Positions 1 through 8,570 of a DNA stretch of 20,171 nt are shown in pieces. This DNA is from Byssochlamys sp. IMV 00236. Lineage: Eukaryota; Ascomycota; Eurotiomycetes; Eurotiales; Thermoascaceae. The notes under the pieces are model-generated. The model did no database searches and had not been told where the DNA came from. It saw nothing but the letters and a program-made list of their open reading frames with translations. The stretch's first letter is position 1, and every line of letters begins with the position of its first letter. A program made the translations under genes and the position numbers. The DNA lies in contig MSJH02000018.1 of assembly GCA_001931875.2 (NCBI GenBank), positions 1 through 20,171 of the forward strand. The letters are read 5' to 3'.

Positions 1-72
1 CCATTTACCTTGAAAATTGTAATTACTCATTCATTTTAAACCCAGTTCTCCGTGTGTAACAAGATCAAGCCG

Positions 73-78
73 TATAAA
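73..78 (+). promoter_or_regulatory. TATA-like box of the arsenite carrier gene
   Basis: TATAAA lies 58 bases upstream of the proposed start codon at 136, a usual position for a fungal core promoter. The motif is seen directly; its function is inferred. Confidence 0.45.
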
Positions 79-135
79 TGACAGGTATACGCTTATCTTA
101 TATGTGCCTCTTTTTCTTTCTTTAAAAATATTTTC

Positions 136-1333
136 ATGTCAAGTCCTATAGAAGAAAAGGATGTTATAGAAAAACATGATTCATTAAAGGATGAGCAGGC
201 CGAATTATGTAAGATTACAATGAAAAGAAATAGTCATGAAATCTAATCTTATCTCTGCAATAGCGCCTATAAAGAAATTAAATCTATTAGATAGATTCTT
301 GGTATTATGGATATTACTTGCAATGATAATTGGTGTCGTCATTGGTTATTATGTTCCTCATGTACAAGAGTCATTTGAAACTGTCCAATTTGGTTCAGTA
401 TCGGTGCCTATTGCTATAGGTTTACTTGTCATGATGTACCCTGTTCTCTGTAAGGTGAAATATGAACAGCTTCATATCATATTATCAAAGAAACAAGTAT
501 GGTTACAAATTGCTATATCCATTTTCATAAACTGGATCATTGGTCCTATCGTCATGACTGCTCTTGCATGGGCTTGTTTACCTGATCTGCCTGAACTTCG
601 AACAGGAGTTGTTATGGTTGGTTTAGCTAGATGTATCGCTATGGTCCTCATTTGGGTATCCATTGCTGAAGGTGATTCAGATTACTGTGCTATTTTGGTT
701 GCGATCAATGCGATACTTCAGATTGCTTTATATTCTCCTTATGCAGTACTGTTTATCAACATAGTACCCTCATGGTTTGGTGCACCTCCAGAGAAATCTG
801 TCGTAGTTGATATTTGGGCTGTTGCTCGATCCGTCTTGATCTATTTGGGTATTCCTCTGGTTGCTGGAGTGATTACTCGCTTTACTTTGAAAGGATGGAA
901 AGGCTCAGTGTGGTATGAAGAAAAATTCATAAATCGATTTGGATCTCTGGCTCTTGTTGGTCTTTTATATACAATCATTATCATGTTTGCAAATCAGGGG
1001 CACCAAATCATTGATCATATAGGTCCTGTCTGTCGTACGGCTGTACCTCTGGTTTGCTATTTCATCATCATGTTCTTTATTCCCTTCTTCATCCTAAAGA
1101 TCTTCTTTCCTTACAAGCAAGTCGTCACCCAGTCTTTTACAGCAAGTAGCAATAACTTTGAACTGGCCATTGCTGTTGCTATTGGAACTTATGGCATACG
1201 TTCAGAACAAGCTCTGGCTGCAACTATTGGTCCATTAATCGAAGTGCCTGTTTTAGTTATTATTTCATACATTTGCCTTTATTTTAGAAAAAGACTTTCT
1301 TGGAAAGAAAAGCAAACGGATATTGACGTATAA
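136..1333 (+). CDS. ACR3-type arsenite efflux transporter (two exons)
   Basis: Membrane carrier of the bile/arsenite/riboflavin transporter superfamily, Acr3 branch, which exports arsenite across the plasma membrane. I place the start at ATG 136, not at the later ATG 236: exon 1 (136-208) joins exon 2 (264-1333) across a 55-nt intron (209-263) with donor GTAAGA, branch-like CTAAT and acceptor CAATAG. The spliced product is 380 residues, close to fungal Acr3 lengths. About ten hydrophobic segments follow a short charged N-terminus. Family marks include the GLARCIAMV segment with the conserved Cys (about residue 148) and GPLIEVPVL with its Glu (about 351), which correspond to residues needed for transport in studied Acr3 proteins. 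The ATG at 236 falls inside the intron. No arsenate reductase or ARR1-like regulator is next to it, so it stands alone here. Confidence 0.94.
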
Positions 1334-1355
1334 GATTTTATTATTTGCATGTTTT

Positions 1356-1361
1356 AATAAA
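1356..1361 (+). terminator. Polyadenylation signal of the arsenite carrier gene
   Basis: AATAAA begins 22 bases after the stop codon. Confidence 0.6.
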
Positions 1362-1400
1362 CAAGACACATTTTTTTACTTATTTATTTCAACGATACTT

Positions 1401-2237
1401 CTGAGTCATTGCCATCAGACATTACACCCCAAACCACTCGTTATTGATACAAGTGATCCCTTCAGTGCTCCTATCTCATAAACTACTATCGTTGAGACTA
1501 AAAAATCATATTCTGTTCGCACGTATGCTGTACTCGTTTCCATTCCGTCAAAGGTTAACACCTCACCTAGGGGAAGCTCTCTGTATCAATCTTTCGACCC
1601 TCTTAATACAGCATCACAGGCCGATTTGTCCATCCATAGAAGAGGCATCACTGATCATTCAGTGTTTTATCGTACCTCTCACCAACTCAAGCGCCTTAAA
1701 GCCCCATTCAGCATCGCACTCAGTGAAAGGTTTCTTTTTGATGTAAGGTTTGGTATTACTACCCATGATGACGCTCAAGGAACCGCTATTGAAGTTAAAC
1801 TCATACTATCGACTGCCGCAGAAATTATTTTTATCTCCAGTGATTGCCTAACAGCAGACGCCAATACCCAGATTGATAAAATCATGCTTGCATAAGTCGG
1901 CAAATGAAGCTTTGGTACTCTGGCGTTACTACAAGAAATTGGGTATCTTTTCGAGTTTGGGTCACTCGACACTTTTCAGAAGATCCGTGTGTACTTCGTA
2001 CAAGCTTTAGGTAAAGGAAACAGCTTCTTAAAATGCAACGTTACTAATATGCTTGTGTCTATAGAGGAGGAGATTCGTCTCTGGTCGTTGGAGCAAGTTT
2101 CTCAAGGAGTTTGTATCATGGAATTGATTGAGACAGCGACCATAGCTGAATTAGATTACCTACACCAACACAAATCATATCTCAATAACCACTTTGCTTA
2201 TGGTCAACAATTAGTTGACTGGTTATCTATACAATAA
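1401..2237 (+). pseudogene. Decayed reading frame of unknown family
   Basis: A single frame stays largely open from about 1401 to the TAA at 2235-2237, broken only by stops near 1476-1478, 1893-1895 and shortly after 1900. The three open pieces read like one protein of about 270 residues with soluble, mixed alpha/beta composition; examples are SSDCLTADANTQIDKIMLA just before the second stop and LFEFGSLDTFQKIRVYF after the third. No convincing ATG begins the frame, and I see no donor/acceptor pair that removes all three stops. The keeping of one frame across stops suggests recent decay by point mutation. I do not recognise the family; it may belong to a repeated, lineage-specific fungal family. 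It converges on the YTP1-like gene. Confidence 0.45.
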
Positions 2238-2440
2238 TCTTTTGCTTCTTTTCTTTTATTATGCTCTCTTATTTTCTTATTCCTTTTGCTCCATTTACTT
2301 TTTTTTTTTTTACCCTTGTGCCCTAAAGGAATTTTTTAGTACCCTAACTATATTAAATAATATAACAACGCCTTTATTGACAGCGAGACAAAAAAAAGGG
2401 CCAGTAAAATTGAATTCGAAATTTTTTATATACAATCATG
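2238..2440. other. Low-complexity T-rich spacer
   Basis: T-rich spacer with runs of T between the decayed frame and the 3' end of the YTP1-like gene. The reading frames through it are low-complexity Phe/Leu/Tyr strings and are not credible genes. Confidence 0.6.
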
Positions 2441-2446
2441 TTTATT
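2441..2446 (-). terminator. Polyadenylation signal of the YTP1-like gene
   Basis: TTTATT on the plus strand is AATAAA on the minus strand, about 47 bases past the stop codon at 2494-2496. Confidence 0.5.
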
Positions 2447-2493
2447 AAAGGGAAAAGAAGACAGGCTATTGGAGGGGTATTTATCTAAAAGAT

Positions 2494-4334
2494 TCATTGT
2501 TTTAGTCGACGTTCTTTTCTTTTGCCACTATTTGTTTTATGAACAGACCTTCTTCCTTCTTCATCCATCAATTCATTTAAGCTATCTCTCCTTGCTCTAT
2601 GTTCAAATGAAGGTGAATTGGATCCAGAGCTATATGAAGATCCAGAAGATGATACCCATGATCGTCTGTTGTCGTGTACAATCACTTCATCAGGTAACAC
2701 GCCTCCAACTCCAAATGTAACGGATGATTTGGGTCTGATCGAGGTCACTACAGTTTCATAAGTGGGTGACTGAACAAGAAGGGATCTACGTTTAGCACGA
2801 TATTCTGAGGGTCGCATCGTCTTTTCATGCTGTGTAGTGTGTTCTTGTTCTACAATAGGCGAACGCTGTGCTATCACGTCAATAGGCGAGAATACAGGGG
2901 GAGAGCTGAGTATAGGGGTATGTGTGGTAATAGTCATTGGCTGCTGCTGTTCCTGCATTCTTTCTGTCTGTGCGCTGCTTAATTCGAGATACTCATACTG
3001 CTCTAGTATTGCATTCTTGGACTTTAATCGTCTATAAATAGTACACAGACCAAATATATAAGATAACCACAGAAAAGCAAACGCCAAGGTGATATTGATA
3101 TAAAGCGATGGATCCTTGATATAGTATTGCATATAACCGAGCCATCCTGTATTTGCGCCCATGAATAATATACCCGCTGATATTGACAGGATCGATGCTA
3201 AGAGACCGCTGACAAGGGTAATAGAAGCAAATATTGATCTGTGTTTACACCTTTTCTGTTTGCTATTATCTAAATTCAAATCGTCATCTTCTATATCCAA
3301 CACTTCTTCGTCCTGTATTAAATGATGCTCGCGTAGCATACTTCGAGGCAAATTTTCTGTCGGTGATTTGCGGAATATGATTTGAATGAGGCGAGTCATC
3401 GATCCAACGATTAATATGTATCCCAGCATGGTGTGTACTTTGGCTATATAGGTGTCTTTTTCTATCTGCTTCAACCCTGAAATGATGGCTAATATATATT
3501 GAGTATAGGTATTCCTTGACCCTTTTATTTTATTACCTCTTCCAGTTAAACAAATGATCAGACTATTGACGATATTCCTTTCGCGAACTGCTGGTATCCA
3601 GGCCTGAACACTTAGACTGATGGAGAATAGGCCTCCTGTGAACCAAAGTAAGCCGAGATTGATAGCTTTCCATTCTGTTCCTAGTATGTTTGTGTCTATG
3701 CAATATTTAGTACTCCGTTCAGGTGAAGAGAGAGAGATGCCTGTTTGAGCGTGGTACCTGACAAAATTAGAGAAATTAACCCCCATAGTGTGATGATCAC
3801 ACTTTCATAATATTCTGGAGTAGCTGGTCGCGGTAATTTAATGATTGCCAATAAATGCAATAAAGTGAATGAGCCGTACATCAAGAATCCTACTCCCATG
3901 GCTAAAGGCATAAAGCACTGTGATCCCATGTCGTTCTGGCAACTGTCCGTAAATACAACCGCGGAAACCACTAAATAACAAAATGCGACTACCAAAGCGG
4001 CCCAACCCAAGATGAGATCAACCCATTTTGTCGGTTTAATCAAAAAATGAAATATACACTGTGTGGTGACAAGGCACAAAAGTATGAATCCAAAAATGTG
4101 TAACACGAGTGATGCAGTGTCTTGTTTTGTTTGAATGAAATATCCAGTAATGAATCCAATAGTGCAAAATGTACAGGATAGACTGATGATGGCTACTTTT
4201 CGTTTACGTAATTGTCGTGTTAGTAACAGAGGATAACAACCGAGAAATGCAATAACCATAGAAACTAAATGCGTGATAACAATAGGTTGTTTGAATAATG
4301 CATGCGTTGAGAAAGAATGAATAGAAGTGTCCAT
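2494..4334 (-). CDS. YTP1-like multispanning membrane protein (three exons)
   Basis: Fungal integral membrane protein of the Ytp1/DUF2427 type. Its biochemical role is not established; the fold recalls b561-like heme membrane proteins. Exons are 4334-3758, 3695-3537 and 3476-2494, giving 572 residues. Intron 1 (3757-3696, 62 nt) has a TACTAA branch-like site and GCATAG acceptor. Intron 2 (3536-3477, 60 nt; GTAATA, TTTCAG) contains no stop and is a multiple of three, so an intronless reading also stays open. Removing it restores the family pattern in which LTG is followed closely by VHTMLGYILIV. The N-terminal half carries several membrane helices, then ESVIITLWG and GLLWFTGG; later helices follow around SIFASITLVSGLLAS and YINITLAFAFLWL. 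The last 140 or so residues form a polar tail rich in Ser, Arg and Gln, likely cytoplasmic and perhaps phosphorylated. Its promoter lies in the 176-base gap after RIP1. Confidence 0.85.
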
Positions 4335-4447
4335 CCGTTTGAAAATGTTAGTATTTCAACATAAAGAAACAAAGAAAGAAAGAAGAGAAAAAGGGAAAAA
4401 AGAGAGAAAAAGGTACACCAGAATGTGGAGTTTGTAAAAAAAATCAC

Positions 4448-4459
4448 TTTATTTTTATT
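4448..4459 (-). terminator. Tandem polyadenylation signals of RIP1
   Basis: Two adjacent TTTATT copies on the plus strand give two AATAAA signals on the minus strand, about 52-63 bases past the RIP1 stop. Confidence 0.5.
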
Positions 4460-4510
4460 TCTAACCAATAACAAGTTTACCATCCTGGAAGTTGTATTCT
4501 ACATCATTGT

Positions 4511-5437
4511 TTAGTTTACATACTTTTTCATAATGAACCGTAACTTACCAGGAACTTCGAGATTAAGAGGTGCAGGACCCTTACGAATACGTCCAGAGAT
4601 GTCATAGTGAGAACCGTGACAAGGACAGTACCATCCACCATAGTCACCTGCTTCACCAATAGGAACACAACCCCTATAGAATACATCATTTAATAACCAT
4701 TTATGCATTTGTTTCCGACGTAATAGAAAATTCTTACAAGTGAGTGCAGACACCCAACATGACAAGCCATTTGGGATCCTTAACACGCTCAGCATCTTGC
4801 TGAGGATCACGCAATTCAGTAATGTTGACTTGGTTGGCTTCAGCAATTTCGGATTCGGTACGGTGACGAATGAAAACTGGCTTTCCTCTCCACTTGATTG
4901 TCACATTCTTTCCTTCAGGAATAGTGGCCAAGTCAACTTCGGCCTTAGCCATAGCCAAGACATCAGCAGAAGCAGACATGTTGGCCAAGAAATCACTGAC
5001 AGTAGCTTGAGCACCAGCAGCAGAAACCAAACCAGTGGCACCGACCATCATGTAAGCATAGTTACGACTGGCTTCACCGCTGTGCTTGGTCTTTTTGTAC
5101 TTGGAGAAGTCGGGTACAGTGGTGGTGTTGTAACGGCGTGATTGGAAGTTGTTGAAGGGACCCACTGCGGGCAAGAAAAAAAAGTTAATAGTTAAATTCT
5201 AATTTCCAATTTGTGAGACATGTTACCATTGACATTGGACTTGTTGACTAAACCTCCAGTAGATCGTTGCTTTGTGGAAGTAGCTAACAAGGGTTGAGAA
5301 CTGTGAGTTTCATGGTGTTCTTCTTCAGTGTTTGAAGTGACATGGAAAATTCTCTTCACTGCATTTGAAGTAGCAGGTGCGTTAACATATGAGCGATTGA
5401 CGATGGCAGACGCAAATGAGCGTGATAAGGAAGCCAT
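4511..5437 (-). CDS. RIP1: Rieske iron-sulfur protein of complex III (three exons)
   Basis: Mitochondrial ubiquinol-cytochrome c reductase iron-sulfur subunit, which passes electrons from ubiquinol to cytochrome c1 in the inner membrane. Exons are 5437-5227, 5164-4738 and 4673-4511, giving 266 residues. The introns are 62 nt (5226-5165) and 64 nt (4737-4674). The N-terminus ([16 protein letters not shown]) is a matrix-targeting presequence rich in Ser and Arg. The single membrane helix lies in the [19 protein letters not shown] stretch of exon 2. The second splice rebuilds the cluster-binding loop: C210, H212, C229 and H232 ligate the 2Fe-2S centre, and C215/C231 can form the conserved disulfide (CTHLGC and CPCHGS boxes). 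All key residues are present. The start was chosen because the upstream in-frame codons run through a low-complexity leader, while this ATG opens a normal presequence. Confidence 0.97.
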
Positions 5438-5490
5438 TGAAAATAGAGTGGGGAGATGTAGTATAGAGAGAAAGAAAAAAAAAGAGGTCC

Positions 5491-5518
5491 AATGAGCGGG
5501 GATTCGACCCCTCTCATT
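5491..5518. repeat. 28-nt hairpin resembling a tRNA top half, upstream of RIP1
   Basis: Arms AATGAG and CTCATT (6 bp), then a C/T mismatch, then GGGG and CCCC (4 bp), closing a loop ATTCGA on the plus strand. On the minus strand, in RIP1 sense, the core reads GGGGTCGAATCCCC, one base away from a pol III B-box/T-arm. It sits about 54-81 bases before the RIP1 start codon, so it may lie in the 5' leader or core promoter. No matching D-arm or anticodon arm is present, so it is not a tRNA gene. Confidence 0.5.
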
Positions 5519-5981
5519 TCGACAAATTTTCCTTACTGATTTTTTTTTTGGATCATGAACCACGTCACATTTTTTTTTTTTTTGAAAGAGTGCCCTTCTT
5601 TCAATAACGAGTGTGATTAGAAAAGATAATGTAAAAGCTGTTTCATGCTTTTGATGTGAAGGGAAAAGGAAACACAATATTAAAAGATAAAGTGAGCATT
5701 CTTTATCGTTAACTGTTGTCATTTACACTTTATTCGCACACTGATAAAAAAAAAAATGATAATTTCAGACAACAAAAAATAACAAAAGATACAACAAATA
5801 ATAAAAAAGAGAGCCCATCAGAAGCAAAAGGATGGATAAAGAAATGATTAGTAAATCAGTTATTTACATTGATATTAAATACTTACATTAAGAGAGAGTT
5901 TATAAGAGAAAAAGAGAAGCAAGAAAAGTGAGTAAACATATAAAAGAGGTTATTAATATCTCACCCGAAGTGCATTATATA

Positions 5982-5999
5982 GGCCAGCGATAACTGGCC
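5982..5999. repeat. Inverted repeat, 6-bp arms
   Basis: GGCCAG and CTGGCC flank a 6-base loop. A second perfect hairpin lies 59 bases further on. Confidence 0.5.
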
Positions 6000-6010
6000 C
6001 GGAGAAATAA

Positions 6011-6032
6011 GAGAAAGAGAGAGAGAGAGAGC
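6011..6032. repeat. GA microsatellite
   Basis: A purine tract mostly made of GA dinucleotides. Confidence 0.7.
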
Positions 6033-6057
6033 AAAAAAGAGAGCGGATGGGGCCAAG

Positions 6058-6075
6058 GTTTGGTAAGAACCAAAC
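6058..6075. repeat. Inverted repeat, 7-bp arms
   Basis: GTTTGGT and ACCAAAC flank the loop AAGA; the pairing is perfect. Confidence 0.5.
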
Positions 6076-6620
6076 TACCCCCAACTAGCACCGGTACTGG
6101 TTCGATTTTATGATCTATAATACTACATATTAGTTTCTTACAAGAGTAAATAATATAACATACCTTAGGGCTAGCTGGGGAATAGCTGGTCTTACTTTTT
6201 GGCCCAAAGAAGAAGAAAAGAAAAAGAGAAGTCAAGCTTAGACTATTTAAACAAATTCTCTAACAACTTTTTATTTTGTATAAAGTCTTGACCACATTTA
6301 TCTTTTCTCAAAAATATGAAGCTCATTTTATGTATAAAGTGTTTAATTGTTATTAACCTTGTAATGTGTGCGAATAATTTCTGAAAAAGGTGTTTCAAGC
6401 ATTTGATGATATTTCATACTCAATTAGACTTGCAGTCAAGATCAAGAGAAAAAGACTTTTGGATTAAACAAAACAGCAAAGAGAAGATAATATAAGGATT
6501 TTGTAAAGACAATAAAGAAAGCACAATGTTAGAACATATCTGTATGCTTATAGGAGGAATCCAAGCAGAAAGTCAGCATGCAGCAAGAGAATAAAAAGTC
6601 AAAGCGCGCGACATTTGAGC

Positions 6621-6644
6621 ATATGCCCAAATTTGTGGGCATAT
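6621..6644. repeat. Perfect 24-nt palindrome in the protease upstream region
   Basis: Arms ATATGCCCA and TGGGCATAT pair perfectly around AATTTG, about 440 bases before the protease start codon. It could be a site for a dimeric regulator; no function is shown by the sequence. Confidence 0.5.
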
Positions 6645-6991
6645 ATGTGCGAATAGACTATATCTGATGATCATGTAACTCCGTTTGTATGCAATAAAGA
6701 AAAGATTACGAAAACGGAACAACCAATTCTAAATTTAATTTTGTGCATCAAAGAATAAAGTCTTTATTCGTTAAAGAAGACAGAAGCTCTTTGTTGCCTA
6801 CAAGTGATACACTATAATTACATGTTTAGATCAGCTATATACACTCATGCTCACACAGCTATTTAACGGAGTACATAATCTCGCGAGTGGAGTGAAACTA
6901 AGTAGAATTTGGCTTGAAAAAACGTGTGCTACAGAGCAGCTACACTCACAATAAATTGTTTCAATCTCCTTCTTACTCCCTGACAGCTTTA

Positions 6992-7015
6992 ATGATTTGC
7001 TTCATCTTTTTATAG
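6992..7015 (+). other. Possible upstream ORF of the protease mRNA
   Basis: ATG 6992 opens a seven-codon frame ending at TAG 7013-7015, 68 bases before the main start. If transcription begins upstream of it, it could dampen translation. The transcription start is not known. Confidence 0.3.
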
Positions 7016-7083
7016 GCAATTTTTATTCCCATTTTCATTCTTTCTTTCTTTTTCTCTCTTTTCTTGTTCTTTTTGCTTTCATT

Positions 7084-8319
7084 ATGCGCATACGAAACTC
7101 TACATTATTGCTTTATTTGTTATCAACGACCCTAGTTACTTGCTTACCTGCTCCGTCTGCAAAACCAATCCATTTACCTCTCCAGCTTGTCAAGTCAAAG
7201 TCTATTTACAAGCGTTCTGAAAGATTGGAATTGCCTATCCTAGACGATTTGGATATAAGCGAAATAGGCATTACTGTGCAAATTGGCACACCTGCTCAAG
7301 AATTTACTCTCCTATTCGATACAGGAAGTGCAGACACCTGGGTACCCTCCACCAGATGCACCGAGCTTACAGGATGCCCTGATGTATTACATCATTACGA
7401 TCCTGCAAGCTCTACCACATACCAACCACTGGCAGATAGACTTGATATCACATACAGCATCGGTAGTGCAGCAGGAAATTACTTCACTGACGTTGTGTCA
7501 CTAGGTGTCGGTTATACAATCGCGGCACAAACGATGGCTATGGTAGATTCTGCAGTCGGTGCTATATCTACTCAGAAAAACACCAGCAACATCATTCTCG
7601 ACGGCATTCTCGGTGCAGGCCTTCCTGGGGGCACTGTCCGATACTTGCAAGGTGGAAGTTCGTACGACCCAGTTCCTGTATCACTTTATAAAGCTGGATT
7701 AATCCCCAAGCCAATGTTTTCTGTTGCAATTGGTGAGCAAGCTGCTGGAAAGGTCGTTTTTGGAGACATCATTACGGATCAAACCAACGGAGCTTTTGTC
7801 TACACGAACCTTGTCACTTTTGCAGGTATCCTGAACACACCTCGATGGATGGTGAACACTTGGGGTTTCGAGTTTCAAAACAATACTTCATCTCGTAACT
7901 TTAAGTTTAATCAAAGGACTCCAGTCGGCATTGATACAGGTTCAAATCTTATGTACCTACCAGCGCCCTTAGCTAAAGATTTAGCCAACACGATCACATC
8001 TGGTCATTTCCAAACCGTCTCTGGTCTCTTCCACATTGACTGCCAATACCAAGAAAGCACTGATGTACTAAAGACTTATTTCCCGGGCACAAATGGTAAA
8101 AATGTATACATCTCTATTCCTATTTCCAAGCTTGTAGGAAAACGTGAAAGCGACGGAAAATGCTTCTTTTTATTCTCTCCTGCCAAAGATAAATTTATCC
8201 TTGGTAACATGTTTCTTCGCCATTTTGTTGTTGTTTATGACTTTGGAAATAGTCCTCAAATTGGATTTGCTCCTCTTCTAGAAGGTGATCAACAATCTAT
8301 CCTTCCAGATTCATCTTAG
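7084..8319 (+). CDS. Secreted pepsin-like aspartic protease (family A1), intronless
   Basis: Acid endopeptidase of 411 residues. The start is ATG 7084: it opens a clear signal peptide (MRIRNSTLLLYLLSTTLVTC), and the open frame before it has no ATG. A short propeptide of about 40 residues ends in a Lys-Arg pair (SIYKR), a likely Kex2-type processing site. The two catalytic motifs are FDTGSADTWVP (Asp 79) and GIDTGSNLMYLP (Asp 284). A flap-like segment with Tyr (LDITYSIGSAAGNY) lies between them. Two Cys pairs fit the usual A1 disulfides: one just after the first motif (CTELTGC), one in the C-terminal lobe. The C-terminus has the expected LGNMFLRHFVVVYD and IGFAP blocks. It has no GPI signal, so release into the medium is likely. 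It converges on the SAMHD1-like gene. Confidence 0.95.
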   Translation: MRIRNSTLLLYLLSTTLVTCLPAPSAKPIHLPLQLVKSKSIYKRSERLELPILDDLDISEIGITVQIGTPAQEFTLLFDTGSADTWVPSTRCTELTGCPDVLHHYDPASSTTYQPLADRLDITYSIGSAAGNYFTDVVSLGVGYTIAAQTMAMVDSAVGAISTQKNTSNIILDGILGAGLPGGTVRYLQGGSSYDPVPVSLYKAGLIPKPMFSVAIGEQAAGKVVFGDIITDQTNGAFVYTNLVTFAGILNTPRWMVNTWGFEFQNNTSSRNFKFNQRTPVGIDTGSNLMYLPAPLAKDLANTITSGHFQTVSGLFHIDCQYQESTDVLKTYFPGTNGKNVYISIPISKLVGKRESDGKCFFLFSPAKDKFILGNMFLRHFVVVYDFGNSPQIGFAPLLEGDQQSILPDSS

Positions 8320-8363
8320 TATATTCAATTAGAAACAACAAGGTTATTTGTATTTTTAATCTA

Positions 8364-8369
8364 AATAAA
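8364..8369 (+). terminator. Polyadenylation signal of the aspartic protease
   Basis: AATAAA lies 45 bases past the stop codon. Confidence 0.6.
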
Positions 8370-8563
8370 TATCCGTTTAGGAGGAAACAAAATAGACCTA
8401 ATCAAAGACAATTCTTTCCCCCTTTATTTCATGCTCTCCTATTCAATGTAAAAACTATCCAAGACATAAATTAAATAATGCCATGTGTTCCTCGTCTAGT
8501 TAAACAATGGATTATGATTCGTTCAATTGAGGACATTGTTCATATTGAAGCACATGAGATTTC

Positions 8564-8569
8564 TTTATT
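8564..8569 (-). terminator. Polyadenylation signal next to the stop of the SAMHD1-like gene
   Basis: TTTATT on the plus strand is AATAAA on the minus strand, starting one base after the stop codon (8571-8573). The 3' UTR must be very short if this signal is used. Confidence 0.4.
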
Positions 8570-8570
8570 T

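Larger units (their letters stand above)
5519..7083. other. Gene-free stretch between RIP1 and the aspartic protease
   Basis: About 1.6 kb with no credible gene. It should hold the divergent promoters of RIP1 (minus) and the protease (plus). It contains A/T runs, a GA-rich microsatellite, several perfect inverted repeats listed separately, and an 86-codon minus-strand frame (6235-5975) that is low-complexity and lacks support. The part from about 5970 to 6210 is locally more GC-rich and may be an old repeat copy, which I cannot confirm from one copy. Confidence 0.6.

Noticed and set aside
1626..1895. Separate small genes at 1444-1746, 1626-1895 and 1989-2237
   Set aside because: They start at non-ATG codons. 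The 1626 and 1989 frames are pieces of one broken frame, and 1444-1746 is a shadow in another frame.
2215..2448. 77-codon plus-strand frame
   Set aside because: Translation of T-rich low-complexity DNA; overlaps the end of the decayed frame and begins at a non-ATG codon.
5491..5518. tRNA gene
   Set aside because: Only a T-arm/acceptor-like hairpin is present; no D-arm, anticodon arm or 5' acceptor strand at tRNA spacing.
5975..6235. 86-codon minus-strand frame
   Set aside because: It is Phe/Leu/Ser-rich, partly from the GA microsatellite, with no sign of coding function. At most it is part of a repeat.
6997..7083. Upstream extension of the aspartic protease frame from 6997
   Set aside because: It has no ATG and is a low-complexity Phe/Leu string. 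ATG 7084 opens a normal signal peptide.
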